NCBI RefSeq assembly: GCF_014633365.1
Contig: NC_068347.1
Span: forward strand, 33,894,116 to 33,958,115
DNA length: 64,000 bases
Source: Diospyros lotus
Taxonomy: Eukaryota; Streptophyta; Magnoliopsida; Ericales; Ebenaceae
Direction of reading: 5' to 3'
The translations under genes and the position numbers were made by a program. Shown piece by piece: positions 44,532-58,590 of the stretch. Under the pieces are notes generated by a model that did no database searches, was not told the origin of the DNA, and saw only the letters and a program-made list of their open reading frames with translations. Position 1 is the first letter of the stretch. Every line of letters begins with the position of its first letter.

Positions 44532-47500
44532 TGTAATACCCAAGAAATTGGGATTATTTGAGAATAAGTGTTTTATTAGAAAAATAGAATTTCGGGGAAG
44601 ATTGGTATCTAAATAGCCTAAAAAATTTACTAAATCAACTGCAAGGAGTGCCTTGGAGCCGAGATATCTAAGAAAAATGATACGGTAGTGACAAGCATCT
44701 CGAGGAATGATTTTTAACATAAAGAGAAATCAGATCATAGACAATTTTTGGCACAGGTTTTAATCTTGCTGAAAAACTAAATTGTCTTAAGATACTTCCA
44801 AAAAGTCAATGAACCCCTTAAAAGAGTCAAATTGGGCTGATAAACAACCCTTAAAAGTGGTTTCTAGGTGAAACAATGGTGTTTTGCAAGCAAAGTATAA
44901 GTCCGGGCCAAAGTATAATTTTTAAAAATACCCGAGGGAGGTCAAAATGACTTATTTCTGGAAATCTCGAGGGTCAAACGAGAAATTTAGAACGTAAGGG
45001 TCTCAACAGTAATGTGAGAAAACCCATGGACCTTGTGGAAATGGCCAAAATGCAATTCAAGAATAAGAGAGAGTGATAGTGTAATTTTTAAAAGAGCTTG
45101 GAAACCATAGCCGACCAAGCTCCATCCCATCACCGAAATCAGCCATGAGAGGCCCAAGAAAGTGGTAAGGGACCTCAGGGCAAGGCCCTAGACCCAATCT
45201 TGGCCGACAATCGGCCTTAGCATGATCGAAAATAGTCAAACTTTTCGACCGAAAGTGTTGTAACGCCCCGCTTTCCCGAGCGCATTATAACTTGGGACAA
45301 TTTCGAGATAATAAAATTTTTCTTTCAAACACTAAAGCTAAACCACATCATTCGTTGAATCCGTCCCAGAATTCTCATATATTAATCTCGAAAGAGAATC
45401 ATTACACACATTAAATGCAGAAGCAAAGATTGAAACCTAATATCTTAACATTAATCATAAATAAATTCAACATTCGTCAAAACGTTCAAAATTCAAAGTA
45501 GCAGACTTAAATACATGGGCTACATAACATACATTTCATTCTTCATGCACCCTGCTAAGTGCCATTTCATGCTTTATTTATCCTCGAATCTGCTACAATC
45601 TCCACTTGTAACGTTTGAATATTTCAAAGGCAAAACCCAAGTTAAATGATGAATCATCTAAGTAAGGGTACATAATGCTATGTCATGTGTGTATGCAATG
45701 TCTTTCATCGTAGGTTTCAACTGCACCCCTCATGCTACCTACCATTTTTGCGGCCACCTCTTTCGAAGTCGGGGTGTATAGGTGCACTATTGGTAAAGCA
45801 GCAGTGCCAGATCGTACTCCCTACGGCCTCAAATGCGAGTGATCAATGATATCAACATGTATTCATGCATTTCATAGTCATGTCACGTATGCAGTCTACG
45901 TGATGGATACATATCAGGGCATGTCAATATGATAAAAACATTTTCGAGAAACATAAACCACTTACAAACCAAGCATTTTTCATAAAACTAACTTTAATTG
46001 GGGAGTACCACTTACAAACCAAGCATTTTCCATAAAAATAACTTTAATTGGGGAGTACCACTTACCTTCTCAAGCTTATCGGGCTACCTCAAAACATCCT
46101 AATCACCATAATTATTTAAATAAATATTAAAACCTATTTTTTCATAATTTCTGGCATTTTCTGTAATTTTCTCTCTATTTCTTCCTATTTTTTCTCAATA
46201 AATTCAGATTAAATATTTCTAAAATATTTTCTCAAATATTTCACTACGAAAATTCATAAAATAATATTCTTGAATTTCTGAAATTTTCTAAAAAAATTTA
46301 CTTACCTTGACTTAGCCTCTCTAGTTTTCTCGGTATGCGTGCCCTAATCTCAAAAAGCATGCCAGGACAATTTTTCTTTGCCAAAATCTCCGGAATAATA
46401 ATAAATCACTAAATCCTATTTTTTGAAATTTTTTCAAGAATTTTTCCTATTTTTTCTTCTTTTTCTTTCTTTTATTTTATTTTCTTTTCTTTTCTTTTTT
46501 CCTTTTTTTCTTTTCTTATTTTCTTTATTCTTCTTCTCCTATTCACCTTCTTCTTCCCTGCTTCCACGAATCAGCTTTTTCTTCCTCTCTTTTTTTTTCT
46601 TTTTCTTTCTTTTTTTCTTCATTTTCTTTTCTTTTCTTTCTTCTTCTTCTCCTTCTTCTTCTGCACCCTGCGCACAACCACTGTGCGCCATCACCGCGGC
46701 CACTCACAGCCTGCCTCCGCCACTGCCAGCCGCAACCACGGCCTCCTCCGGCTGCCTCTAGCCAGCCGCGTCACCCCTCGTCGTGATCAACCTTCTCTGC
46801 GTCACTTGTTGCCGCGTCTTCCATCGCTGCTGCTTTGCTGCTGGAGCTCACGCTTGAGCTGCCATGGCCGCAGCTTGCGGCCATGGTTGCTGTCCGCCCC
46901 TTGCAGCTAGCTTCGGCTGCTTCCGGCCACCTCTTTCTCACTTCCCGGCTCTCCCTCGTCCTCCGGTTGGTTGCTCGTTGCCTCAGTCGATTTTGCCATT
47001 ACTCTAAGCTTCACTCGACTATTGGCTTGCCCTTTGCTTCTCAACCCTCCTCTCTATTTATAAGCGCTCGACTACTCTCTTTCCTCACTGAGGCCATACC
47101 TCATTACGTGAGAAACACTCACAAATCTTACAGAACGTGGCTGATCTGGAGTTGCAGGGCATGGGGGTGAAGATATGGAGTTGCAGAGGAATGGGTTGCT
47201 TCCATCCCACGCACACACAGCACATCCATATTTATATATATATACATACTATATATCACAATAATAGATATAGAAAATTGCATATTAATCCTCAATTTTC
47301 TCATAATATCACTAGGGAAATTCTTTTATTACAATTATGCCCCTTAAACCTTAAATTAATTTGTATTACAATACCGAAAATACAAAATTAATAACTTCAA
47401 AGTTACTCAATTTGGACGATTTTGTCCCAGTGTCCTCACTGGGTTATTGTTTCATCCCGAAACTACTGAAGGATTACTCATTATGCAAAATCGGAGCCCC

Positions 47501-49140
47501 CCTAGGGTTCCGTTGATTTTTTTGGGAGTCCAATATGACGATTCGATTTTACAGCCTAAATGGCAGTTACATTTTGGCTGTACCAAAAATCGTTCCGAAT
47601 TTGATTTCTTTCGATACCATAAATCCTATCTCGATACGCTCGTTGAGACCATATAATTTTTCTTAGATAATTTCACTCCGAGGCATTCCCTACAGTCGAT
47701 TCGGTACGTATAACTACTATCAAACCAATTTTTCGGTGTTCTAAACTCATTGAAATTCCGTCGCTAGAGAAGTAGGCCAAAGCGTGGCCTTCACGCACGG
47801 CTTTCACACATAGATGCCACGCGCGGCTCATGGGGGCACATGCGTGCATGGAAAAATGTGAGAAAAATTCAAAAATTCCTAGAAAATTGTATTCTAGAGG
47901 GTTGTGAAATTTTTTTTTGTGTTTGCCTTCCTGATTTCTCGATTTCTGCATCGACCAGCTTTGTTGTGAAAAAAGATTGGAGAAAATAGTTAAAGAGGTA
48001 TTTATTTAGAATTTTATAAACGAAAATGGGAGAAAAATGTAAGGAAATTCGAATATTGATATATTCCGTGATAAATATGTTTTATAGGATTGTTATGCTC
48101 GAGGATTAGTGATTTGTGCAACTTTTGAGATTTGACACGAAAATTAAGGCGGTGCACGTTTTTTGAGATATTCCGAACTTCATGCTAAAGGTGAGTGGTT
48201 TTTTCTAAAAACTTATACATGTTATATTTTGCCTAGGTTAAGCATAATAGTCATGAAAGTGGCTAAGTTAAATGTATTATATGAGCATCCTGTCATATTT
48301 ATACATGTATTATTGCATCGATGGATTATGATTTTTTGTATGGCTCGATATTATTGGCATATTGATACTCGTGCATGGGATTGGGATGTCGCCCATATAG
48401 TGTAGCCGTAATTCTTCAAAGAAAATTGATAGAACAACATTAGGATTATCCTAAAAGCAGGTCGGGATTCTGCCTAGGGTTCTGTGCCATGCTGGAAGGC
48501 CAAGGAAGTTATACTAGGGCATATGATTGTTCATATTATTGCATCATGCATTCATGTGTCATGTTTCTAAACACTCACTAGAAGATTCATCCTCTAATTG
48601 GGTTATGCCCCTAGAATATTCAAACGTTCTAGTTAGGATTTGCAAGTATGGCAAGGGGATGATTGAGATGTAACGGCACGTGATGACGTGGCCAATAGGT
48701 TCAACGAGTTATTTTCGATATTTGGCTCCTTCATGAGGATTCAGGATATATTTTTAGTCATGTTTAGAAAATTATACTATATTGATGATCATGTATAATT
48801 GTTACGATTTAATGTATTTTTGAGGCATCATTAGATTGTATCTGAGGTGCTTAGTAGTTATTTCGAGAAATGAGTCTCCACGCATTTAAGTATTTTATGA
48901 TACAATGGTACGGATTCTTGTGTTATGATTAAAGTAAATTCGGTTATGTACCATATCAGGTTTCGATTATTGCTTCCGCATTTATGATAATTACCTGTCT
49001 CAGCTTATTGATTCTTATTTTGGTATGCTGAGAAGGTAGAACGGGATTGTCGAAAAATGATTATATTGAGTTTATGTTGAAAAAAAAATATTCTCGAAAT
49101 TCCTAAGTTATTTAACACTCGAGAAAAGCAGGGCGTTACA
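44532..49140 (+). mobile_element. Solo LTR D (Tekay/Del-like), split by a reverse LTR
   Basis: TGTAATACCC to AGGGCGTTACA. Flanked by tctca (44527-44531) and tctcg (49141-49145). Its own sequence is 44532-45258 plus about 47744-49140. Double stem-loop at 48577-48632. Confidence 0.8.
45259..47743 (-). mobile_element. Reverse solo LTR F nested in LTR D
   Basis: The plus-strand start TGTAACGCCCCGC is the complement of the family's GGGGCGTTACA end. The other border, near 47743, is mutated and placed only by alignment to relatives. Minus-strand TATA (TTATAAATAG) at about 47055. A long pyrimidine tract (46423-46660) yields artefact frames. Decayed double stem-loop at 45606-45661. No clear target duplication. 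Confidence 0.65.
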
Positions 49141-50863
49141 TCTCGTGTGTCTCGAACTCTAATATCCTTCTTGTCCCTAATGGACTTACAATCAAGAAGA
49201 GGAGCGAGCTAGTAGGAACGAAGCAGTAGGTCGGTGAGCTTGAGGTCGTCCGAGTCTGTCTTTCCCTTTGTGAGAACTTCGAGCTCCTTAACCTCAGTGT
49301 TGGTAAGCTCAGGTTTTGCGTCGGTGACATTTGCGAAATAGAGTATAAAAAAAAAAGTAAGCTAAAGTTCTTGAGGCTTTGAAGGAAAGGATGATGCGAC
49401 CTAAGACTCGCCTACCTAGAACGAGGACAAAGCTGAAGCTCCTCGGGCTGTGAAGGGAGGAACTTGAGATGTAAAACCAATGGGTTTTATAATCGCCCAC
49501 ATTGGACTTCCCCTTGGCTTTGCCTTGGGGAAAAAGTTTCTTATAGTTAGATGAACAAGCCAACATGTAGTACAACCTGTCTTTCATACCCTTAAAAGAG
49601 TAGAGATGTCTAAAGATTTTTGGTGAAGGAGGGGGAAGATTTTTCCTTTTGAAAAGGATGCCTAAAGAAGTAAGCTGAGCATAAGAATTTGGAGTGAGTT
49701 GAAAGGGGAAAAATTCGAGGTTGTTTAGGAGGTCTATGAGGTAGGCTGGAACAGGGAACCTGAAGCTGAACTCCAAGTGTTAGGGACTAATGGCAATGAA
49801 CCCCAGTAGAGGATAGACCGTGTGATCATTTGGGGAAGGCACCATGATGCGGCAACCTCTAGGTAGTCGGTACTCCGAAGCGTACGCCTTGAGATCGCCA
49901 AATGTTGCTTTGGAGGGGTAGTGTTTGAACACCTCGCAAGCTTGGTGCTTATCCGCAACTCGTAAAATGGCTGTAATATCCCAAATTTTTTAAAGGAATC
50001 AAGAGTAATTTTAACTTAGGCCATAGGTGAAATTATCAAAAGATTAGGGGCTTAAATATAAATTTTTACAGTTATAAATACCGAATCAATGGCAGGGAAT
50101 GTCTTGGAGTGTAAATGTCTAAGCAAAATGATATGGTATCGATGAGCATTCTGAGATAGAATTTATCGTATTAAAAGACATTGAAATTGAGATTGTTTTC
50201 GGTATACTTAAAATACAGCTATGATTTAGGCTGAAAAATCTAATTACCGTATGGGACTTTCGGAAAGTCAATGGGACCTCGAGGGGCTTCAATTTTTTGT
50301 AAATATCAACCCTGAATTGGTTTCGGGATGAAACAAAGGTCTTGTGAATGCGTAGGGACGAAATCAGTCTTTATCGAGTAAATACCGATTATTAATTTTG
50401 ATAAAATGAGATATTGTGTGGCTTGAAGGTAATTATTTTAAGGTCTTGGAAGGTCCAAGAGTTATTATCAAAATCCCTAAGCGAAATTAAGGAATTTTGT
50501 GAGGATAATTAACAAGAGGTTGGGGTTAAAATGTGTAATATGTATATATGTATATATATGTATGCGCATGCTGCCTGCCTAGGATTCTCTCATATCTGAG
50601 ATCTAAAATGCAAGAAGAAAGGCTGAGAGCTTGGCTTGGTTGTGAGGTTGAAGAGAGCAAATGCAAGAGAAAAAGATAGAGAGAGTGAAAGAGATGAGGG
50701 ATCGAGAGGAAGGGCCAATCGGCCATGGCTGGCCGAGATGGAAGCTGGGCAGAGCGAGGATGGGTGGCGGCGAAGCGGGAGAAGCAGAGGTGACCGCAGC
50801 AAGTGGCCAGCAGCCATGGTCAAGAGTAGCAACCATTGCCACATGGAAAAAGGTAAGTCGTGT

Positions 50864-53800
50864 TGTAACGCCCCGTTTTCCCAGAACGTGCATTACCTCG
50901 AGATCTCGGGATTTTTTTTTTTTTTCAATATCATACACACAACATAAACCTCTTGACATACATACCCTCATCATAGACATTTCCCGACAATCCCGATCGT
51001 ACCTTCTCAGCATATCGAAATTTAATAGACTAAGACAGATATTATCAATCATATCAACGGAAGCAAGATCGAAACCTCAATGATATATATAACTGACAAT
51101 TCTTTTTACAATAACCAAATCGATGTTTCACATGAAAATATCGAAATATTATATCATCTCTGAACATCGTAATCATAGACAAAGACTTACGAAAACTGAA
51201 CCTAGCAGCTACATCTCGACGACATCTTTTCCCTTGGTGCCATTGCTTTCACCTGGAACGTTTGAATATTCTAGGGACATAGTCCAAATTAGATGCTGAA
51301 TCATCTAAGTGAGAGTTCAAAAATATTTTCATGCAGAAACGCAAAATCATATGCATAAAACCGATAAATCCTGACATGCACCAGCCTAAGAGAATCCCAC
51401 ATAGCATTTAACCCTAACCGGGGAAAATGCAATCTCTCTAAAGGCGACATGACCACACCGATCCATTGGCAAACCAGCCCTGCTTAAGAGGAACAACCTC
51501 GACATATGAACTCGAGAATCACCCCATTGTCATTGTTAAGCTTTACGCTCCTACTCAAAAGCATTCCAAAACCCAACGCAACTTTAACCCCAAGAGTGTC
51601 ACATCAACACTATCCTCTGAATCGACGTCACCTCGGCATTAATGCTATTACTCAAAGGAACCTAGGGTGGAGTCCACTCGCAGCCCCACCACTTGAGCCA
51701 ACAACCGGGGTGGTGTCCACTCTCAGCCCCGCCACTTGGGTCCCGTAGGGTGAAGTCCATCTCAGCCCCGTCCCAAGTGGTCACTTAGCATTAATCCTAG
51801 GTACGCATCCCGAGTGCTGTCACTTTGGGCTACATCACAGTTTACCAACCCACGTCCCACATGGACGACACAAAACAAGCCAATGTCGAAAATCATAACA
51901 TGCATAGCTTAAAACCAACATTTCAATGTATGCAATTTACCGTACGAAATTTAATGCATGTGTAAATAACCGTTTGGACAATCCATCATAATAAACCAAG
52001 CCATAGGAAAGAACACTCACAGTAAACCATTCACATGTTACTTAAAGTCTTTTCGGGTAGAACCACTTACCTTGGGCTAAATTCAAAATTCCTCAAAAAG
52101 CGAGCCCGATCGACCTCGATTATCGTGCCAGGCACTCTCTAGTTCAACCTCGAGCTTTAATGATACCCTAGACATCGTATGCATTCAAAGGAAAATAAAT
52201 ATCTATTTTCTCAATTTTCTCATAATCTTATCTAATTTTCTCCTTTTTTTCTCTCGATAATTCCAAATAAATATCTATTCAAGCATTTTCTTCAAATTTT
52301 TCTCCATAAGAATTCATAAAAAAATATTTATAAGCCACTGGAATTTTCTGGGAATTTTCCAGATTTTCTCAAATTTCCATAATTGCTTTTTCTTGAGAAA
52401 ATTTATTTCTTCTTGATTTACTTCGAATCTCCTCCAAAAAAATCACCAAAACTCATAAAATAAATCCCTTATCCTTCTGGAATTTTCTCAGAATTTTATA
52501 AAAATCCCTCCCATTTATTTTCCATTTACCTTTCCTTTAAAAAATCCAAAATAATTATCTCCTCAAGAAATTTCCAAGATAAAAATTTATCAAAATAAAC
52601 TATTCATCTTTATTGAATTTCTGGATATTTTTTCATAATTTTATTCCCTTTAATTTTATTTTTTCTTGAATTTTCTATATTTTCAGTATTTAAAAATTAC
52701 AAAAAATACCTCCGGTCATCTTCTCCGGCGACCTGCTCCGATGGCTGATCCGACGACACGACCTTGAAGCTCTCCTCAATTCGATCACAATGGAACCATC
52801 ACATGGCCGGAAAAGTCACCGAAAATAGCCTGATTTGACGATTTACAGTCCGGCTCCGGCGAAGCTTTACGTTTTCCGACGAGCCAAATTCACCTTCGAT
52901 TCGAACTCCAATTGACACGAAACCTTCCAGATCAGTTACCCATAACCTTGCGACCAAAAGCCCCTTATTAGCTCCCTCGATCGATCACTCTACAACCCGA
53001 TTTCACCTTTACTCGTTATATATATATACATACGGCCGAATGCAAAAACACATCTATACCGCCCCAAAAATTCCCAAAATCTCCAGAAATGATCCTCTTC
53101 CCTCAAGGATCAAAAGCCCCTTATTGGTTTCCCTCGATTCGCTCTCAAACTTGAGCGATTTGATGATTCAAATTCGGCCGAAACCTTTGGCTAATTATAG
53201 CCAAAATCTGAACCCCCCGTGCCCAATTTCCGACCAAAGCTTCATCGCCACGCCTCCTAGACTACCCTAGGCCATGCCCTGACGAACCTAGGCTGCCAAA
53301 TCGTCAGATTTTCCGGCCAAATCGGCCATACATGTACAACTTTCTAAAAATTGCAGTTTAACCCCTTAGAATTTCTCTTTTGCATTTTGGCCCTTATCCT
53401 CAAGTCCCTGATCTTTCTAGCACCATCACTAAGACCCTCAAGATTAGAACTTGTCATTTCTCCCTTGAAATTCTTGAAAATTTACCGTTTTGACCTCCCT
53501 CAGGCATTTTTAGAAAATTATACTTAGACCCGATTGATCGATTTGACCTCAAATCCATCCGATTCAACCCGAAACCACGTAAGGGTTGTTATATACATTA
53601 AATATTAGTCCTAGACACACTATGTTGATTTTTTGGATATCGTTTATAACAATTCGGTAATACGACCTAACTGTCAGCTATATTTTAGCTGTATCGAAAA
53701 TTGTTCCCGATCTCATTTCTTTTATCACTAAAAATCATAATTTAAATCACTTGTCATTACTATACCATTTTCCTTGGCTATCTAGGGTCCGGGTTACTTC

Positions 53801-55690
53801 CTCTAACTAATTCGGTCGTCCAAAACTGTGTTAGTGTACCCTATAGTCTTATTTTTTCTCAAAATTTCATTTGCGCCCTTTACCAAATATCATTTTTGTC
53901 CTCAAATTACTCTCGGGTATTACATTCTCCCCCCTTAAAGAAATTTCGTCCTCGAAATTTGGTCCGTGATAATTATATCACTGCTATCGCTAATGACTCC
54001 CAATTTAAATGTCCTCAGTACCATTCATAATTCTTAGCAATTATTCATAACTTATATCTCCATATGATCCGAGCTTACCAGACACGTCTTTTATTTTCCA
54101 AAATATCCTGTTGTAGCTCTAAACGGCAGTTACATGAATCCCAAAATAATTTATAATACTTATTATTATTTCCAATCGTGTCCTCAAAATACATTTTATT
54201 GACTCCTAACCGATTCTAAGGCTAATGCGTATGCCATGATGATACAGAAATTGATAACATTGAATTAACTCGGCATATCTTTAATCATTGTCGGATGGGT
54301 TTCTTCATCATCTCTTGCCAAGCCAGGGTAGACCTCTTCATCCTCTCTTGTTAAGCAGTAGACTCGTTCGGTGCGAGGTCATGGCGTCATGTTTATCTTC
54401 CCAGGTTGATCCCTCTTTTGTCTTTTCAAACATTCACTAGCGTAGTGACCAGGTTGGTTGCACGAGTAGCATGTGATCCCCGTTCGATCCCCAGTGGGAG
54501 GTACATCTTTCTTTTTAGGGCAGTCCTTTTCCTTATGTCCTTTTTCGGCGCATGAAAAACACGTGATATGCCCTTGAGAACAATTGCTTCCTGGGTGTTC
54601 TTTATTGCATCGGGGACACGGTTTGCTATCTTTGAAATTTTTCCCTCCTGACTTATGCTCCGTGCCTTTCGAATCTCTCTTCTTTTCATCAGATCTTATC
54701 AGTCCTACACCCAGTATATTCATCTCGGTGGTCAGAGCCCTGTCCAGCGCCTCGTTGTAAGTGTTGATGGTACATGAGCTAAGAGCTTGTTGTAGATCCA
54801 CTTTCAATCCACCCACAAATTTTTGTGCCTTCTGTCTCTCGTCAATTTCATACATAGGCACGTATCTGATCAGTTGGGTGAACTTGACATCGTATTGAGT
54901 TACTGACATTTCATCAGTCTGCTTCAACTTCATGAATTCCCAAGTCTTCTCTTCTTTCCAGCTTTGGGGAAAGTACTTAGCATTGAAAGCTTCCTTGAAT
55001 ACTTCCCAAGTTATCGGCTGAGCTCATCTTGGCCTTAGATCTTGCGTTGCTTGCCTAGGTGTCATTTGTAGAGCCCGATGGGCTGATTGCCACCATCGTG
55101 CAGCTTCTTCTTCTAGCATGAATGTAGCGCAATTAACCTTCTCTTTGTCACTGCATTGCAGATGTTGGAGCAGCTTCTTAGTTTGCTCTATCTAGTACTC
55201 AGCTGCACTGGGGTCATCTCTCGCTTTTCCTCTAAACACCGGGGGTCTTTGCCGACGATACTGATCCAGCACATGGGGTGTGTGCCTTGGCGGCTCGTTC
55301 CTTGTTACATGTGTCAGCACGCCCTCTAAAATTCACTCTATTCGATCAAGCCTACTTTCACTAGGACCTGATTGCTCTTCTTGTCATCTACTGCTCGTGG
55401 CGCGATTTGTTGAACGGCTACGGTGATTACTCGTAGAAGAATTTGTAGAGCGACTACGGCAACTGCTTGTGGCGCGACTCACTGAGCGACCACGATGACT
55501 GCTACTACCATTTTCCTCATCTCGCTCATTGAGATCCAAGATTCTTCGAGTCCTCTCCATCTGAGAAAGGCAAACATCAATACTTGAACCTTAATGATTC
55601 TAATAAATACCAAACCATTCTAATACTCGGACCTCAATGATTCAAACCTATCTTGATAGCTAAACCGTTACTGTCTCAGTTATTCTCAAT
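50864..55690 (-). mobile_element. Truncated minus-strand Tekay/Del-like element: 3' LTR and gag only
   Basis: LTR at 50864-53924 (3061 bp, minus strand TGTAATACCC to GGGGCGTTACA), then polypurine tract (complement of TTCTCCCCCCTTAA) at 53925-53938, 3' untranslated region, and gag at 54379-55560. No pol and no second LTR, so pol and the 5' end are deleted. The right border, at about 55690, is approximate. Double stem-loop at 51252-51308. Confidence 0.75.
54379..55560 (-). pseudogene. gag of a Tekay/Del-like retrotransposon, broken
   Basis: ATG at 55560 (METR-like start reading MERTRRILDLNERDEENG, then Ser/Arg repeats). A stop at about 55385 and further damage follow. The last 184 codons (54933-54379) are open and contain three Cys knuckles: a CPRC type, then CFSCAEKGHKEKDC and CYSCNQPGHYASEC (both CX2CX4HX4C). 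It is a nucleic-acid-binding capsid protein remnant. The frame ends in a stop directly before the 3' untranslated region; pol is missing. Confidence 0.85.
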
Positions 55691-57152
55691 TTCCACTAGT
55701 ACCCCTGAGTCTTCAATGGCCGGTTGTGACTATTGTACGATGGCAGGTGGCCGAGGGCGAGGCTGGTCGCGTGCAAAAGGAGGGAAGAAGGAAAGAAGAA
55801 AAAGAAAAGGAAGAAAAATCTCTAATAAATTTCAAAAAATTCTAGGAATTAATTTAGAATTTGAGGAGTATGCCCGGAGCCAGAAAATTGATCGATCACG
55901 CGTTTAGGGCACGCATGTCGAGAAAGCCTGAGAGGCTAAGTCAATGTGAGTAAAATTTCCTAAAAAATTCTAGAAATTCAAGAATGTTATTTTATGAATT
56001 GTTATAGTGAAATATTCGAGAAATATTTAGTTTGGATTTATTGAGAAAAAATAGGAAGAAAAAAAAAGAAAATGCAAGAAATTATGAAAAAAATAGGTTT
56101 TAATGTTTATTTAAATAAATATGATTATCAAGGTACTTTGAGGCTTAAGTTGAAGTGAATTGAGCGAATTATCAGTTTGGCACGCAAATCGAGATGATGC
56201 ACATATTTCGAGACAATCCGCGAATATCGAGATAGCCCAATAAGATTGAGAAAGTAAGTGGTTCGACCCAAAAACCTGATTTTATCATGTTGTCATATCT
56301 TGATGTAAACCTGTCATGTAATTTGCATTTACATGTATTGATGATGAAATATGCATATGAGCACGATGAGATTCATGGTCATACGTTGCATAGGTTTAGG
56401 ATTAGGGACTGGCGTCGTTACTTTGCCAAGGGTGCACCCATACACCTCAATCTAATAAGGAGACTGTAAAAATGACGGGTAATAGTAAGGTACGGTTTAC
56501 CCAAACATAAGAGTAATGATGTTATGTGCATTAAATGTTTTGTTCCTTAGTTAGATGTTAATCATCTAACTTAGGCTTTGCCCCTGAAATATTCAAATGT
56601 TTCAGATGGAGATTATAGCAAAAACGAGGAAGAATGAGGTATGAAATGACACTTAGCAAAATGCATAATGAATTGAATGTAGTTATGTAGCCCATATATT
56701 TAAGTTCTACTACTTCGAATTCTGAACATTTTGAAGAATGATGATATATAACCTTATTTATAGTTAATGAGGATATAAGAATTGATTTATGATTAATGTT
56801 AAGATGTTAGGTTCGATTCTAACTTTTGCATTTGATGTTTATGATAATTCTCTTTTGAGATGATGTATGAAAATTTTGGTATGAATATGAGGAATAATAT
56901 GGTTTAGCAATAGTTTTTAAGAAATAAAAAATTTATTATCTCAGAATTGTCCTAAAATATAACCAGCTCGAGAAAGTGGGATATTAATGTGGCAGCAGGA
57001 TCGGAGGCTACAACGAGTTCCTTAGCGACCTCAGTATGTTGAGAGGTCGCTTCTTGCGCAGTTTACACCCCCTCTCCGCTACGATCCAAAGGGCTTGGGG
57101 TGTCATCATCTCCTATTGTGTGGTTGCAGCGCTTCTGACCCGAGGTAGACAT

Positions 57153-57940
57153 CTATAATGAAAGAAGACGAGGAACAGAGTCAGGCCACTGGAAGCGGAC
57201 CAAGCCCCACAAATCAAAGTTCCTAAGGATACTTCCTATCTATCAGGTAACGTGTTTTGCAACAGGGAACTGCTCTAGGCAGGGGGGCTAGGTCTACCAG
57301 CCCGTCAAACCTCTAAAGCAAAATAAAGCTACCCTTATAGTAGGTTAGCTCGAAGGCTGGACAACACATCATCAGACGCCCTAAAAACACACAACCATTA
57401 CCAGGAGGCAATGCGTGGATAGAAACTTAGTAGGAAGGAATTAAAGTAGTTGTAAAACGAGTTACGAAAACTTACCGTTTCAGTTGATCATCGCAAATGC
57501 TTGAGGTGAAAGGCAATATCTAACAGAAATGCGACAATGATCTTTACGGAGTAAGACAAAAAGTTTCGAAGCACTCAGCAATGGAGTCTCAGAGTCAGAA
57601 ATAAGGAGAAAAGGACGTGAGCAAAAAGTCTTTTCAAAATGGCATGATAAAAGGGAAAAGAATTCTCTCTCACTTATATAGGTCGAGTTGTTCCACTATT
57701 GGATCGAGACACCGATGAGTTGCCCTAAATCTAACGACAACACATAAAGTCATGGGGCCCGTGAGCATAATGACTCAGTAGTTACGGGAAACGTGCGCAT
57801 TAAATGTCTCTAAAACAAAATGTGCAGCCTGAAAACGAGCAAGGTTGAAGTGATTGGACAGAAACCAAAAAGGCGACTCGGTAGCCCACACAACCCACCT
57901 CGCCTAATATGCTTCAGCTCTCAATCCACAGATCGCACTA
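57153..57940 (-). promoter_or_regulatory. Promoter and leader of the Transposase_28-like gene
   Basis: On the minus strand a TATA box (CTATATAAG) lies near 57673-57681, followed by a leader. A possible intron runs from GTAAG at 57475 to an AG at 57154-57153 just before the ATG. Splice sites are read by eye only. Confidence 0.4.
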
Positions 57941-58590
57941 AGCGTTGGGGGGCTAGCGTTATGGGTATTTTCTAGACCGCATGATTGTGGGTCGAGGGCA
58001 GCCCAACAGATCGGCCCAATCATCCGAAGCCCGATTAGCCCTGGCTCGAAACCAACAAAGCAAGCTCGCAGGTCACTTAAACTAAATCCAATTTGCAAAA
58101 TGGTGTGTACAACAAGCTACGTCTTTAGCTCCTCGCAAGCCTGCTAAGCTCGCATAATGCAGTAGGAACGGGTTTATCGAAAATTCTTAATAACCTAATT
58201 GGAGAATGAGTCATCTTTCCCGATTTTAAACAAATCAAATCTCTACTAAAGCGAAATATGTTCTTGATTAGAAGGAATAAGAGAGGGAAGCGTTATCAAT
58301 GTGATAATATCTTCTTATTTTGGAATCTCATCTCAATTATAAACACCTCACGCTATAAATAGGGGTCAAAAACCATTATATGAAGAACAACAAACAATAA
58401 CATATTGTGACTCTGCAAGAATAATCAGATAAACAATTGTGAACTAAGCATCGTTAAGAGCAAACCACGTGAAAACTCTCTTGCATACTTTCTCTTCCCT
58501 TCTTTTTCTTTAAAATCGTGTTTACTTTTTCAGTGCGTGTAAACGAACTACAGTTGACCAATCCTCAATGTCAACATGTATTAATACAAT
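57938..58590 (+). mobile_element. Possible 3' end and LTR of a Tat-like element
   Basis: A G-run (GTTGGGGGGC, 57944-57953) is followed by GTTATGGGTATT, the usual start of Tat/Ogre-type LTRs. A TATA box (TATAAATA) is at 58354-58361. The end is not defined and no target duplication was found. Confidence 0.35.

Larger units (their letters stand above)
49972..56988 (+). mobile_element. LTR E (Tekay/Del-like), split by a minus-strand element
   Basis: It starts TGTAATATCCC. The end is mutated, reading GGGATATTAAT. Flanks atggc (49967-49971) and gtggc (56989-56993) match at 4 of 5. Its own parts are 49972-50863 and about 55690-56988. Double stem-loop at 56550-56605, with the longest first stem in the window (8 bp). 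It interrupts the Transposase_28-like gene. Confidence 0.7.
43943..57152 (-). pseudogene. Gypsy-type transposon gene (Transposase_28-like), split by nested LTRs
   Basis: Minus strand. ATG at 57152, reading MSTSGQKRC, with a stop after about 30 codons. The gene is interrupted at 56988-49972, resumes 49971-49141 and is interrupted at 49140-44532. It ends in 44531-43943, where a low-complexity Lys-rich part (GKRKKVAASSEK) and a helical tail abut the UGT pseudogene ATG. The segment 49958-49309 has FRFPVPAYLIDLLNNLEFFP followed by QLTPNSYAQL, the wording of the plant 'putative gypsy type transposon' domain (Pfam Transposase_28), with one stop at about 49779. The protein's role is not established; in retroelements it accompanies gag-like frames. 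Confidence 0.65.

Noticed and set aside
46423..47170. Frames of 75-112 aa on the plus strand
   Set aside because: They start in a pyrimidine tract and run through the reverse LTR F; no domain or codon signal.
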